Assembly: GCA_000940995.1 (NCBI GenBank)
Contig: CP005974.1
Location: 3,100,001-3,164,000, forward strand
Reading direction: 5' to 3'
Length of the DNA: 64,000 nt
Origin: Photobacterium gaetbulicola Gung47
GTDB lineage: Bacteria > Pseudomonadota > Gammaproteobacteria > Enterobacterales > Vibrionaceae
Below the pieces are notes generated by a model, which saw nothing but the letters and a program-made list of their open reading frames with translations, ran no database searches and had not been told where the DNA came from. Made by a program: the position numbers and the translations under genes. Positions 62,754 to 64,000 of this stretch are shown here, piece after piece (position 1 is the stretch's first letter; each line of letters begins with the position of its first letter).

Positions 62754-63094
62754 ACAATCTCCCTATCTGTTGTATTCCTATTAGGTAATCTAGTCGACTT
62801 ATTTGGGCTGACATGTAGACTTTTACGGCAGTGAGATCTTCATCCCAGCCTTTTATGCACCGTGGAGCACAGTCTAGTGTGTACATACTGCACCTTTAAC
62901 AATTCCAGCGCTTGCAACGAATTTGTTAATCGTCAGTACAGGCATGCCAACCTTCATCCCCAGTCCGCGAAACATGTTTCGAAAGCACTTTGCCGTTCAT
63001 TTTTTGACCCGCAATATGAACTGCCATATCCTTCTTTATATGAGCATCGATGCCTAAACAGGCGAGTACTCACTGACCAAAATGGAGAACGACC
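62754..63094. other. Divergent promoter region, G8 gene / hydrolase gene
   Basis: A 341-base gap holding the promoters of both divergent genes and a perfect 14-base palindrome at 62968-62981. A few short frames exist but none has a good ribosome site. Confidence 0.5.
62968..62981. promoter_or_regulatory. Perfect palindrome CGAAACATGTTTCG
   Basis: A 14-base palindrome without mismatch, 113 bases before the hydrolase start and 215 before the G8-gene start. It could be a regulator's operator controlling both genes. Confidence 0.4.
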
Positions 63095-64000
63095 ATGGAA
63101 GAGATCAACAGAGGCAACAGCTCCACGGGATTTGCAAGCAAAGTTGCCACCTACTTTTGGTGGAAGGGCATAGAGAAGATCGAAGCCACTTTGGATAGTT
63201 TCTTTGATGGCTTAAAAATCAAAAGGCTCATTGATAAAATCATCACCGGCCTTGAAGATATCGGCGCACTGCGCAAGGTCTTGGGCAAGGATCCCATCGC
63301 GCCTTTTTATGGCAAAGACAGCGAGCTCAACAGGAAATATTACGACAGCACAGAAAGCTACATTGAGACATTACAAAAAATCCCATTTGACCTCACTCCG
63401 CTGAAAAAAGAAAACACCATAAACCGGTTACCGACCCAATCCGTGAACCCCAGTGACCCAACTCCCAATGAAAAGTGGTTTTTCATCAATGGCATTTGTA
63501 CCAGCAAAGACATGGCCAAAATTAATGCCCGCATGCTCAGCAAAGTCTTCGGGCGTCCCATTACCCCACTGCACAACCCGACCAATGGCATGATTGCTGA
63601 TTTGACAGAAGCGATTGAAGGCAGGGATCTCGACCAGTTTACCCATATCGCTCGGACCACCAAGGATCTCATTTGGCAGGAGTTGCAGCATCTTGAAGCC
63701 CTGCTCGCCAATCACCCCACAGACCATACTGCGCCACATAAAGTAGTTGTCATCGGTCACTCCCAGGGCGGGATCATCCTCTCTAACGTGGTCGGTCGGC
63801 TACTCCAAGAGCACCCCGGAGACCCACTACTCAATCATCTGGAGATATATACCTTTGCCTCTGCCCACGATGATTACCCGTCGTTTGCAAAAGGCGAGAG
63901 ACACCTCGCACCTCCCTTTACCGAACACTTTGCAAACGATGAGGACTATGTCGCGATGATCGGTGTGCTGAGCCGAACCAGTAACACGCAAGGGAAAGTA
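63095..64000 (+). CDS. Alpha/beta-hydrolase (lipase-like), cut by window end
   Basis: The frame is open from the ATG at 63095 to the window end (302 codons). GGAG lies seven bases upstream. No signal peptide is visible; the start is MEEINRGNSSTGFASKV with amphipathic helices after it. The nucleophile elbow GHSQGGIIL lies around residue 224, preceded by a hydrophobic VVVI strand, as in serine lipases and esterases. The catalytic Asp and His would lie at or beyond the window end. Substrate unknown. Confidence 0.75.
   Translation, partial: MEEINRGNSSTGFASKVATYFWWKGIEKIEATLDSFFDGLKIKRLIDKIITGLEDIGALRKVLGKDPIAPFYGKDSELNRKYYDSTESYIETLQKIPFDLTPLKKENTINRLPTQSVNPSDPTPNEKWFFINGICTSKDMAKINARMLSKVFGRPITPLHNPTNGMIADLTEAIEGRDLDQFTHIARTTKDLIWQELQHLEALLANHPTDHTAPHKVVVIGHSQGGIILSNVVGRLLQEHPGDPLLNHLEIYTFASAHDDYPSFAKGERHLAPPFTEHFANDEDYVAMIGVLSRTSNTQGKV

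Overview
The window is a gene-dense stretch of a gammaproteobacterial chromosome, most likely from the family Vibrionaceae. The order comEA-ppiD-hupB-lon-clpX-clpP-tig, the men operon followed by alaA-yfbR-dgt, and the run fabB-pdxB-asd-hubP/fimV-truA-accD-folC-dedD-cvpA-purF all follow the arrangement I know from Vibrio cholerae chromosome I and its relatives. A rhombosortase and a HubP-type polar landmark protein also fit. A Photobacterium-like member is my best guess, but the genus is an inference. There are no rRNA operons, insertion sequences, prophages or CRISPR arrays. One tRNA gene, tRNA-Arg(UCU), is present.

Layout. 1-4.7 kb: small membrane or exported proteins, a TetR regulator and an LplT-PlsC lysophospholipid transporter/acyltransferase. 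4.7-11 kb: menaquinone genes menF-D-H-C-E on the minus strand with overlapping starts and stops, but no menB in its usual place. 11.5-16.3 kb: alaA, yfbR, dgt, a DTW tRNA-modifying enzyme and a rhombosortase. 16.4-25.4 kb: competence protein ComEA, then the protein-quality-control block ppiD, hupB, lon, clpX, clpP, tig, with a heat-shock-type promoter before lon. 25.9-35 kb: an SDR enzyme, tRNA-Arg, folD, galU, rfaH, a peptide transporter, rssB, a LysR regulator and a YohC-like membrane protein. 35-50 kb: purF back to fabB, covering purine, folate, fatty-acid, aspartate, vitamin B6 and polarity genes. 50-57.5 kb: mnmC, then a surface-polysaccharide-flavoured group (small exported Gly-rich protein, four-helix-bundle protein, ugd, beta-CASP hydrolase, wecA-like). 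57.6-64 kb: an unlisted small protein, a SWIM-domain protein, nhaA, a large secreted G8/discoidin protein and a divergent alpha/beta hydrolase cut by the window end.

The most unusual content is between the genes. Two families of short GG-phased tandem repeats, one with a 7-base period (variants of GGCNATR) and one with an 8-base period (variants of GGTTCTRT), occupy many gene ends. Perfect, probably freshly expanded arrays (for example ten ATGGGCG units at 48398-48467) occur at the same sites as degenerate arrays on the opposite strand. In several cases the two arms flank a transcription terminator between gene ends, so the transcripts could fold into long imperfect hairpins capped by the terminator. 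The ATGGGCG arrays also match the canonical G-quadruplex pattern, and one ends 7 bases from the -35 box of the likely pdxB promoter. I do not recognise a named repeat class with this architecture.
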